64,000 bases of DNA from Planctomycetota bacterium (GTDB taxonomy: Bacteria; Planctomycetota; UBA1135; UBA2386). Location: NCBI GenBank assembly GCA_020849665.1, contig JADLFX010000060.1, forward strand, positions 1 to 64,000. Reading direction: 5' to 3'. The notes below the pieces were generated by a model that had not been told where the DNA came from, did no database searches, and was given only the letters and a program-made list of their open reading frames with translations. The position numbers and the translations under genes were made by a program. Below, piece by piece: positions 9,514 through 16,595 of the stretch; within the stretch, counting starts at the first letter, position 1, and each line of letters starts with the position of its first letter.

Positions 9514-9881
9514 ATCGCGGAACCACGGGCTTCCGACCGGGAGGAGTTCCGCAGCGGGCGGCGCTCGCCAGGGGCCCCGAGGGAGGTTCGGGGCGGGGGC
9601 GCAAGCCGCTATCGGCGCGAACGCCCCTCTCTGCGCCGGTTGCGTGCGTATGAGTGCGTCGCCGGCCAACACCGGCAGGCCGCGTGTCAGCCGGTGCCAT
9701 CGAGTGACTGGCGAAGGCCTGCCTGACCGCCGCCCCTCCGCCGTCGGTTCGCCGTCCGTCCGCGCCGCCGGGCTCTCACGAAGCAGAGGAGTCCGGGACG
9801 GCTGCAGGACTCTGGATGCGCGGTGGAGGAGCCAGTGGGCGAAGCCCGAGGAAGGTCCAGACGTGCCTGGTGCAGACCGGT
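9514..9881. other. Gene-less stretch between convergent genes
   Basis: The MFS gene ends on the left and the minus-strand Cys-rich gene ends on the right, so this is a shared 3' region. No coding frame with good codon use is visible. It contains GC-rich inverted repeats, the clearest at 9670-9696. Confidence 0.45.
9670..9696. terminator. Possible bidirectional hairpin terminator
   Basis: CACCGGC (9670-9676) and GCCGGTG (9690-9696) pair perfectly over 7 bp around a 13-nt loop, between two convergent genes. There is no T-tract on either side, so it would not be a classical intrinsic terminator. Confidence 0.25.
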
Positions 9882-10376
9882 CTAGATCGGCACCTCTTCC
9901 ACGCACCAGCACCCGCCATCGCAGAGGTAGTACAGGAGGAGACAGAGGCCGGGCCCGCCACCGCACTCCTCGATCGTGTAGTGGTCGAGCCAGCACGTCT
10001 CGGGCGGACAGCCGGACGCGAGGGCGCGGGCCGTGGCCGGGAGGGTGGAGACGGCATGCGCGCCGGGGGTGGAGCCCCTGCGCCGGGCGCGGCAGGCGCG
10101 GACGGCGAGCTGGTCGGGGTGAGTGGGATCCAGGCGCTTGGCGAGGACGGCGAGGACGCGGCGCAGGATGCGCCGGCTCTCGGCGGGGGAATCCTCGGGG
10201 CGGGGCCAGCCGATGGGGTGGATGGCGAGGAGGACGCGACCCTTCTCGCGCACCCGCGGGGTCGAAGATCGGGAGCGGGCGGCGGCGCGGGTACCGGCGC
10301 GCGGCGTGGCGCGCGCGGGCCTGCGTGCGGCGCGAGCGCGGCGGCGGGGACGTGGGTTCCTGGATTCGGGGGTCAT
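9882..10376 (-). CDS. Arg-rich protein with Cys-rich C-terminus, 164 aa
   Basis: I do not recognise this protein. The first 50 residues are very Arg/Pro/Ala-rich (MTPESRNPRPRRRARAARRP), the middle is helical (PAESRRILRRVLAVLAKRL), and the last 43 residues contain seven Cys spaced C-x4-C-x9-C-x6-C-x6-C-x3-C-x-C, ending WCVEEVPI. There is no signal peptide. I chose the ATG at 10376 because it follows the kinase stop by 50 nt; the frame upstream of it overlaps the kinase. Position suggests co-transcription with the sigma-kinase pair. The Cys cluster could bind metal or be modified; a CPPET stretch resembles but does not match the CxPxR formylglycine motif. Confidence 0.6.
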   Translation of the reverse strand: MTPESRNPRPRRRARAARRPARATPRAGTRAAARSRSSTPRVREKGRVLLAIHPIGWPRPEDSPAESRRILRRVLAVLAKRLDPTHPDQLAVRACRARRRGSTPGAHAVSTLPATARALASGCPPETCWLDHYTIEECGGGPGLCLLLYYLCDGGCWCVEEVPI

Positions 10377-10426
10377 GCGTGGGGCAGGGTCGGAGCAGGT
10401 GGGGGAAGGACGCCGCGCTCCCGCGC

Positions 10427-12994
10427 TCACCGCACCATCGACCTCGCGCACCGGAACCCCACGTTCGCGGCGCGGGCGGTGCGAGGGGTCGCCGCACGCG
10501 CGGCGGCGTGGGTGGCGGAGTCGGTGGGGTTGCCTTGCATGTGGTTGCCGCGGAGGACGCCGTTGAAGTCCGACTGGAGCCACGCCCCCGGCAGGCGCAG
10601 CGCCTGGTCCCAGTGCTGGGGATCGAACACCCATTCGCGGGCGTTGCCGGCGAGATGGAGCACGCCTTCGGGCGTGCGGTCGGCGGTCGGCTGGTCCGCG
10701 GGCAGCAGGACGTGGCGGCCCGGCGGGTGCATGCGGCCGCCGCCGGATCGGGGCGGGCCGAGGTTGGCCTTCGCGGGGTCGAACTCTTCGCCCCAGGGAT
10801 AGGGGCGGCCTCCGGTCCCGCGCACGGCGCACTCCCACTCGATCTCGGTGGGCAGGCGCTTGCCCACCCAGGCGGCGTACGCCATGGCCTCGTACCAATC
10901 CACGCCGGTCACGGGATGCCGCTCCTTGTCCTGGGGCACCGCGCCGCCGGGCCAGGGCGCGCGCGCGCCGGTGGCCGCGACGAAGCGGGCATAGGCCTCG
11001 TTGGTCACTTCGGTGCGGTCGATCCAGTACGCCGGTACGACGACGGGCCGCTCGGGGAAGCTGAGGCTCGCGGCCGGGCCGGCAGGCGTCATGCGAGGGG
11101 CGCGGCCGTAGCGGTAGGTGCCAGCAGGCACGAGCACCATGTCCTGCACGACCGCAGCACTCGGCCGCAGCGTCGCGCGCACTCCGGGCTGGGCCACCTT
11201 CCAGGGCACGACGACGAAGGGCTCCGCGAAGTGCGCGCCGGCCTGGACGGCGATCCGGTACGCGCCGGCGGGAAGCCAGCAGGAGAGGCGGCCGTCTGCG
11301 TCGCGCTCCAGGGGCACGGCGCGCGGCGGCTCGAAGGTGCCCGGTGCGGCGGCGACGGCGGCGGCGAGGATCTGCGTGGGTGCCGGCGCGGCGGCGGTGC
11401 GCGCGGCCGCGCTGTCTCCACCATGCGGATCAGCGCCCGTGCCGGTTCCCGTCGTGGCGTCGGTGGAAGGGTCCGCCGCCCCCAACACCTCGACCGTCAC
11501 GGGCACACGGAACGTCCCGTCGATCATCCTCCGCACGTCGTCGAGCCGGGCATCGGGTGGGCCGGGGGGAACCTTGGCGATGTCGTGGCGCGCGGCCTCG
11601 AACTCGCCCCGCTGCAGGCGCTCCGCGATGGCGCGGATCGCCGCATCGCGCCCGGCCAGCTCGGTCGCGGTGTAGGTCCGCTCCCGGCTCGCGGCCTCGC
11701 CGGGGCGCTGGGTCAAGAACAGGGCCACGCCCGCCGCGACCAGGGCGACCGTCGCCAGGAGCCACGCGCGGCGCGGACGACGGACGGCGCCGGCGCGGGC
11801 CGGCCACGCGGGCGGGGCGGGCGCGCGCACGGGCTCCCCGCGCACGAAGCGGCGCAGGTCTTCCGCGAGGTCGGCGGCGTTGGCGTAGCGGCGCGCGGGA
11901 TCGCGCGCCATCGCGGTGCGTACGACGGTGTCGAGGTCGCGCGGCAGCTGCGGCACGAGCGCGCGGGGTGCACGCGGCGGTCCGGCCTGGATCTGGAGGA
12001 GCACGTCCTGGGTCGCGGGCCCCGCGTACGGAGGGTGCAGGGTGAGCAGCTCGTAGAGGGTGGCGCCCAGGCCGTAGATGTCGGAGCGTTCGCCGGCCGC
12101 GGCGGTGCCGTGCACGGCGACCTCGGGGCTCATGTACTGGGGCGTGCCCACCCACGCGCCGGTCTTGGTGGTGCGCACGCCGTCGAGCTCGCGCGCGAGG
12201 CCGAAGTCGGTGAGGAGGGGATTGGCGTCGCGGTCGAGGAGGACGTTCTCCGGCTTGATGTCGCGGTGCACGATGCCGCGCTCGTGCAGGTAGCCGACTG
12301 CGTCGGCCACGTCGGCCACGATCGCCGCGGGCACGACGAACGCGCCGCGCGGGCGCGCGGGGTCGTCGGGCCAGCTCAGGAAGTCCTCGGCGAGGCCGCA
12401 GGCCTCGGCGACGGCGCGGGCGGCCTCGCGCGCGAGCTCGTCGAGGGCGGGATCCTGGCCGGCGGCCCGGGCCGCGCGCATGCGGGCGAGCACGCGTGCC
12501 GCGCTCACGCCCGGCACGAACTCCATCGCGTAGTACGAGTAGTCGCCCGACCTGCCGGTCTCGTAGACCGTGACGAGGTTGGGATGGCGCACGCGTGCCG
12601 CCAGCTCCGCCTCGCGTTGGAAGCGGCGCACGAGCGTCGCGGGTTGGGTGAGCGAGTGCTCGATGACCTTCACCGCCACGAGCGTGCGGTCGAGGAGGCG
12701 TTCGGCGAGGAACACGGTGCCCATGCCGCCGCGGCCCAGCTCCAGGAGGAGCATGTACTCGCCGAGGCGGCGCGGGAGGCTCTGGCGGGCCTCGCTCTGC
12801 GCCAGCGCGCGCAGCTCGCGCAGGATGCGCACGTGGGGCGCGATCGGCTCGGGCACGTGCAGCTCGGCCTGGGCGCGGTCGCCGAGCGCCTGGGTGGGGG
12901 CGTTGCCGCCGGCGAACTCGGGACCCGCGTCGTGGCGGTGTTCCTCCAGCCAGTTGCCGAGGAGCTGCGCGACGTCGGGGTCGGTGCGGCTCAT
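10427..12994 (-). CDS. Membrane Ser/Thr kinase with C-terminal FGE-sulfatase-like domain
   Basis: The 855-aa protein starts with a helical segment, then a Hanks-type kinase domain: glycine loop GRGGMG (about residue 86), VAVKVI lysine (about 108), catalytic loop HRDIKPEN (about 241), DFGLA, and activation segment GTPQYMSPEV. One transmembrane helix (AWLLATVALVAAGVALFL, about 408-426) separates it from an exported half. That half ends in a formylglycine-generating-enzyme (SUMF1) fold from about 615 (MVLVPAGTYRYGR, WIDRTEVTNEAYARF, LPTEIEWECA, GNAREWVF, GFRCAR). The paired catalytic cysteines of true FGE are not evident, so ligand binding is more likely than catalysis. Its ATG overlaps the sigma factor stop by 4 nt, indicating a sensor-kinase/sigma pair. 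Confidence 0.93.
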   Translation of the reverse strand: MSRTDPDVAQLLGNWLEEHRHDAGPEFAGGNAPTQALGDRAQAELHVPEPIAPHVRILRELRALAQSEARQSLPRRLGEYMLLLELGRGGMGTVFLAERLLDRTLVAVKVIEHSLTQPATLVRRFQREAELAARVRHPNLVTVYETGRSGDYSYYAMEFVPGVSAARVLARMRAARAAGQDPALDELAREAARAVAEACGLAEDFLSWPDDPARPRGAFVVPAAIVADVADAVGYLHERGIVHRDIKPENVLLDRDANPLLTDFGLARELDGVRTTKTGAWVGTPQYMSPEVAVHGTAAAGERSDIYGLGATLYELLTLHPPYAGPATQDVLLQIQAGPPRAPRALVPQLPRDLDTVVRTAMARDPARRYANAADLAEDLRRFVRGEPVRAPAPPAWPARAGAVRRPRRAWLLATVALVAAGVALFLTQRPGEAASRERTYTATELAGRDAAIRAIAERLQRGEFEAARHDIAKVPPGPPDARLDDVRRMIDGTFRVPVTVEVLGAADPSTDATTGTGTGADPHGGDSAAARTAAAPAPTQILAAAVAAAPGTFEPPRAVPLERDADGRLSCWLPAGAYRIAVQAGAHFAEPFVVVPWKVAQPGVRATLRPSAAVVQDMVLVPAGTYRYGRAPRMTPAGPAASLSFPERPVVVPAYWIDRTEVTNEAYARFVAATGARAPWPGGAVPQDKERHPVTGVDWYEAMAYAAWVGKRLPTEIEWECAVRGTGGRPYPWGEEFDPAKANLGPPRSGGGRMHPPGRHVLLPADQPTADRTPEGVLHLAGNAREWVFDPQHWDQALRLPGAWLQSDFNGVLRGNHMQGNPTDSATHAAARAATPRTARAANVGFRCARSMVR

Positions 12995-13647
12995 GGCGAC
13001 GGCTCACGGTGGCCGGGCAGGCCGTTGCGGTGCTCGTCGCCGCATGCCTCGAGGGCGCGCGCGAGGAGCTTGTGGATGGCCTCGGGCGACCGGCCCATGC
13101 GGGTCGCGACCTCGCGGATCGGCAGATCCTGGAGGCAGGCCAGCTCGATCACGGTGCGGTGGTCGGGCTTGAGCGTGGCGAGGATGGCCTCGAGGCGGCG
13201 GTGGTCTTCGTGCAGGCGCGCGTGCTGCGAGGGCGTGGCGCCGTTGGCCTGGACGAGATCGCCCAGGCATGAGAGCGCGCCGCTCTGGGTGTGGCCGGCG
13301 TCGTCCGCCAGCGAGCGCGCGGTGGAGATCGGCCTGCGCGAACGGAAGTGGCGGCGTTCCAGGTCACGCATGCGGTGGTCGAGGAGGAAGACGAGGCGCC
13401 CACGGAGCGACTTGGGCGTGGCGTCCGTGCCATGGCGCAGCGTGCGGTAGAGCGTGAGCAGGACGTCCTGGGTGAGGTCGTCGGGCTCGAGCACGCTGCG
13501 CAGCCGCTCGTGCATCCGGTTGCGGGCCATCTCGGCGAGCCAGGGGAGGAGCGGTTGGAGCGCCAGGTCGAAGGCCTTGCGGTCGCCGCCCTGGGCGTTG
13601 CGCAGAGCGTCCTGGAACAGTTCCTCTTCCTTGTCCGTGTCCGACAT
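12991..13647 (-). CDS. ECF-type RNA polymerase sigma factor
   Basis: The 218-aa protein has sigma region 2 (LEPDDLTQDVLLTLYRTLRHG, about residues 55-75) and region 4 (LKPDHRTVIELACLQDLPIR followed by VATRMGRSPEAIHKLLARAL). The ATG at 13647 (MSDTDKEEELFQDAL) is chosen because longer frames add only Pro/Arg-rich sequence unlike the family. Its last 4 nt overlap the kinase start. In planctomycetes such sigma factors are often encoded with Ser/Thr kinases rather than anti-sigma factors, so phosphorylation by the neighbour is a reasonable inference. Confidence 0.9.
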   Translation of the reverse strand: MSDTDKEEELFQDALRNAQGGDRKAFDLALQPLLPWLAEMARNRMHERLRSVLEPDDLTQDVLLTLYRTLRHGTDATPKSLRGRLVFLLDHRMRDLERRHFRSRRPISTARSLADDAGHTQSGALSCLGDLVQANGATPSQHARLHEDHRRLEAILATLKPDHRTVIELACLQDLPIREVATRMGRSPEAIHKLLARALEACGDEHRNGLPGHREPSP

Positions 13648-14598
13648 GCAGGCTGCGTGGATGCGTTCTCCCCGACCGGGCAGGAGCTTAAGGAGGCATC
13701 GGGCATCGGCCCACCCCGGCCGCGCGGGGGTGGGCCCGGGGGTCAGGATGCCGGCCGCCGTGTGCGGGTTCGGATGGCGGTGGCGGCGCAGGGCAGCGAA
13801 GGACATGGGCGGCTGGGTTTGGGGCGCGCCCGTGGGGGAGCGCGTGGCTCGGGCGATGCGTCGGCTGCGGGAGAGGCGCGACGATCCGGGCGGTAGGAGG
13901 GCTGTGGTGACGGAGGTCCCGACCCGGTCGCGCGTGCGGGGCAGGAGCCTGGATCGAGGAAAGCCCATGGCCGCCCGCCCCCCGTAGCGAGGTGCGCAGG
14001 TGAGGCACCCGGAGGGCAGGGGCCATGTGCCAGGAGGGAAAGCGCAAGTGAGGGCGCGATCTGGACGCGGCGGCCGAAGAAATCCGTGGCGCGCAGCCCG
14101 CTCGCCCGGCCTTCCGGCCTGCCGCCGGCCCGGCCGGCAGCCGATTGCAGGCCGGCCGCGCCGCCAGCCACGCGGGTGCCACCGCCCGGGTTCCATCTCG
14201 CAGCCGGGGGTACGGGTGCGTGCCTCGGCCGGCGGGCGGCGACCTCGTTCCGCCGGGAACGGGTTGCTGGCGTCCAAGCGGCGCGGAAGCGGACTCTCGA
14301 GAGGAACGCCGCGGACGATGGGGGCATGCGCATCGCGCACCCTCCAGGGTCCAGCAGGGGCGGACGGATCGCTTCCAGCCCTTGACCGGCTGCATCCCTT
14401 CGAAGCACCACACCACTGCGGCGCGCCCCGTGGTGGCGGGATGGCGGCGCGGGTGCTCCCTGGTCTCGGGCGGCTCGCGGCCGCCTCTCACGCCGGCGGC
14501 TGCCGGCCGGAACCCGTCAGGGAGCAGGAAGTGGAGCTGGATTCGTGGACGGTGGGACGGATCGTGCCCGGGACCGGTCCTTCACCTGGAGGCATTCC
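13648..14598. other. 951-nt divergent intergenic region without a credible gene
   Basis: The region separates the minus-strand sigma-kinase operon from the plus-strand RibD-like gene. Open frames exist on both strands but translate to Pro/Arg/Gly-rich sequence with no recognisable domain or ribosome binding site. It is rich in GC inverted repeats, for example 13709-13735 and 14119-14140 (CTGCCG..CCGGCC against CGGCCGG.CAG). Both promoters should lie here. A small RNA cannot be excluded. Confidence 0.45.
13709..13735 (-). promoter_or_regulatory. Perfect GC hairpin upstream of sigma-kinase operon
   Basis: GCCCACCCC (13709-13717) pairs 9/9 with GGGGTGGGC (13727-13735) around a 9-nt loop, 62 nt or more upstream of the sigma factor start. 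It could be an attenuator, a leader structure or an operator. There is no direct evidence of function. Confidence 0.3.
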
Positions 14599-15120
14599 AT
14601 GCGTCAGCTTCGTTACTCGGTGGCGGCAAGTCTCGACGGCTACATCGCCGGGCCGAAGGGCGAGTTCGACTGGATCCCGATGGATCCGGAGATCGACTTC
14701 GCGGCGATGTACGCGGGATTCAGCGGGATCGTGATGGGACGCCGCTCGTACGAAGTGTTCGCCTCGGCCGGCGCCCCGCCTGGGCTGGAGCTGCCGACGT
14801 ACGTGTGTTCGCGGACGCTGCCGGTGGGCGAGCGCGGCGGGGTGACCTTCGTCCGCGACGCCCTCGCGCACGTGCGGGCGCTGAAGTCCGGCGGGAGCCG
14901 CAAGCCGTTGTGGCTGTGGGGCGGGGGCGATCTCTTCCGGCAGCTCGCCCAGGAGGGGCTGGTGGACGGGGTCGACGTGGCGATCCTCCCCGTGCTGCTC
15001 GGGGGAGGGATCCAGCTCCTGCCGCAGCCGGGCCCGCGCCTGTCCCTGCGGCTGCGCGCGCAACGGCTCTATGCCGCGACCGGCACGCTCTTCGTCGAAT
15101 ACGACGTGCAGCACGGCTGA
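14599..15120 (+). CDS. Dihydrofolate-reductase-like / RibD C-terminal family reductase
   Basis: The 173-aa protein matches the stand-alone RibD-C/DHFR-like family: N-terminus RQLRYSVAASLDGYIAGPKG, nucleotide-site strand IVMGRRSYEVF, a Gly-rich LWLWGGGDLFRQL segment and VAILPVLLGGGIQLL near the C-terminus. A GGAGG-like site (CTGGAGGC) lies 6 nt before the ATG at 14599. Members are cytosolic NAD(P)H-dependent reductases of mostly unknown substrate; this is not riboflavin RibD itself, because the deaminase half is missing. Confidence 0.85.
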   Translation: MRQLRYSVAASLDGYIAGPKGEFDWIPMDPEIDFAAMYAGFSGIVMGRRSYEVFASAGAPPGLELPTYVCSRTLPVGERGGVTFVRDALAHVRALKSGGSRKPLWLWGGGDLFRQLAQEGLVDGVDVAILPVLLGGGIQLLPQPGPRLSLRLRAQRLYAATGTLFVEYDVQHG

Positions 15121-15227
15121 GCGCGACCGGTCGGTGGTGCCGCGCTCCCTCGATCCAGGTTGGATGGGGGGCGGCTGCACGGCGGAGGCGGGTGGGGCTA
15201 CTGTGGCAGGCGTCCGGAGCACGACCC

Positions 15228-16064
15228 ATGCACAGACTCGCCACGGTGCTGCTTGGCTGCCTCGTCCTGTCCGGGGCCGGTTTCGGGCAGGGGCCGGGTG
15301 GGCCGGCCTCGACCCGACCCGCGCACGACGAGCGATTCGTGGACCCGCCGGGACCGCTCACCGAGGCCGAGACGCGCCTGCTCGCCGAGGCGAAGGAGCG
15401 GATCACGGCGTCCGGCGCCGACCCGGGCCGGGTGCTGGTGGACGAGCGCTTCGCCGCCCTGCATCCGCAGCCGGCGTTCCGCGAGCTGATCCGCGCCCAC
15501 GCGGTGGCGCAGCCGCTGGCGATCGCGGGGACCCGCGAGCCGGGGACGCGGCTGCGGGTCACGCTCACGCTGCGCGCGGCGGACGGGAAGCCGATCCCCG
15601 GGCTGCTGGTCTATGCCTACCACACGAGCGCGAAGGGCTGGTATGCGGCGCAGGCGGCGCACATACGCGCACCCTCGGGCGACCACAGGCATGCGCGGCT
15701 CTTCGGCTACGTGCGCTCGGACGACGAGGGGCGCGTCGTGCTCGACACGATCCGCCCGGGCCCCTACCCGGGCACCGAGCTGCCCGAGCACATCCATCTG
15801 ACCGCCTACCTGGGCGAGGCCGCGGTGGGTTCGACCGAGCTCCTGTTCGCCGACGATCCGCGGGTCAAGGAGCCGAACCGCGAGGGTGCCGGCCGCGCAG
15901 GCCTTGCGCCCGCGACGGTCACGCGCGAAGCCGATGGCTCGCAGCGCGCGGTCGCGGAATGGCTGCTGCGGAGCGTCGCGAGGGGCGGGGCCGTGGGCGG
16001 GCGGGGGAGCGGGGCAACGGTGCAGGATGGGCGGGCGGGGGGCGAGCCACCGCACGGGAGGTGA
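15228..16064 (+). CDS. Exported intradiol-dioxygenase-fold protein
   Basis: A signal peptide (MHRLATVLLGCLVLSGAGFGQ) leads a 278-aa protein whose middle resembles intradiol ring-cleavage dioxygenases: ADGKPIPGLLVYAYHTSAKG, a GYVRSDDEGRVVLDTIRPGP segment and HIHL (near residue 188). In protocatechuate-type enzymes two Tyr and two His bind iron; HIH is present and Tyr candidates occur in the YHTSAKGWYA stretch, but an activity is not proven. The C-terminus is Gly/Arg-rich. Its stop overlaps the GTG of the sigma factor, so it is transcribed with the sigma factor and TPR kinase, perhaps as a regulated or sensed function. Confidence 0.8.
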   Translation: MHRLATVLLGCLVLSGAGFGQGPGGPASTRPAHDERFVDPPGPLTEAETRLLAEAKERITASGADPGRVLVDERFAALHPQPAFRELIRAHAVAQPLAIAGTREPGTRLRVTLTLRAADGKPIPGLLVYAYHTSAKGWYAAQAAHIRAPSGDHRHARLFGYVRSDDEGRVVLDTIRPGPYPGTELPEHIHLTAYLGEAAVGSTELLFADDPRVKEPNREGAGRAGLAPATVTREADGSQRAVAEWLLRSVARGGAVGGRGSGATVQDGRAGGEPPHGR

Positions 16065-16588
16065 CGCGCTTGGACCGCTCCACGGAAGACCTCGTCCCGC
16101 TCGTCTACGCGCAGCTGCGGCGCTACGCGCGGCAGGTGCTGCGGCGCGAAGCCCCAGGGCAGACGCTGCAGCCGACCGCGCTCGTGCACGAGGCGTTCCT
16201 CCGGCTGGTGCAGGGCGAGCCGGAGTGGCAGGGGCCGGCGCACTTCCTGCACGCGGCGGCGCGCACGATGCGGCGGATCCTGGTGGATCGGGCGCGGCGG
16301 CGGGGGCGGGAGCGGCACGGGGGCGATCGGGAGCGGCGCGACTTGAGCACGGAGCTGGCGCAGACCTTGGCGCCGGACGCGGAGCTGCTGGCGCTGGACG
16401 AGGCGCTGGAACGCTTCGAACGGCTCGATCCGCGGCGCAGCGAGGTGGTGCACCTGCGGCACTTCGTGGGGCTCTCGTTGGAGGAGACCGCGCAGGTGCT
16501 GGGCGTGTCGCTCTCCACCGTGAAGGCCGACTGGGTGTTCGCCCGCGCGTGGCTCAAGCGCGCGCTCGAGCGCGACGCGGAGGAGTGA
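16061..16588 (+). CDS. ECF-type sigma factor (planctomycete Sig-70_X6-like)
   Basis: The protein contains LVPLVYAQLRRYARQVLRRE, QTLQPTALVHEAFLRLVQ, HFLHAAARTMRRILVDRARR and ETAQVLGVSLSTVKADWVFA, which match the TIGR02999-type sigma factors common in planctomycetes. Two starts compete: GTG at 16061, overlapping the previous stop, gives 175 aa; TTG at 16070 sits 8 nt after a GGGAGG site and may be better translated. The kinase starts 7 nt downstream. It is likely controlled by that kinase. Confidence 0.88.
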   Translation: MTRLDRSTEDLVPLVYAQLRRYARQVLRREAPGQTLQPTALVHEAFLRLVQGEPEWQGPAHFLHAAARTMRRILVDRARRRGRERHGGDRERRDLSTELAQTLAPDAELLALDEALERFERLDPRRSEVVHLRHFVGLSLEETAQVLGVSLSTVKADWVFARAWLKRALERDAEE

Positions 16589-16595
16589 GCAGGCG

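Noticed and set aside
9644..13450. Long plus-strand frame (1268 codons) across the kinase-sigma operon
   Set aside because: It is a shadow of the minus-strand kinase, with low-complexity Arg/Gly sequence and no family signal.
13743..14411. 222-codon minus-strand frame upstream of the sigma factor
   Set aside because: It has an Arg/Pro/Gly-rich composition, no family signal and no ribosome binding site; likely chance in GC-rich intergenic DNA.
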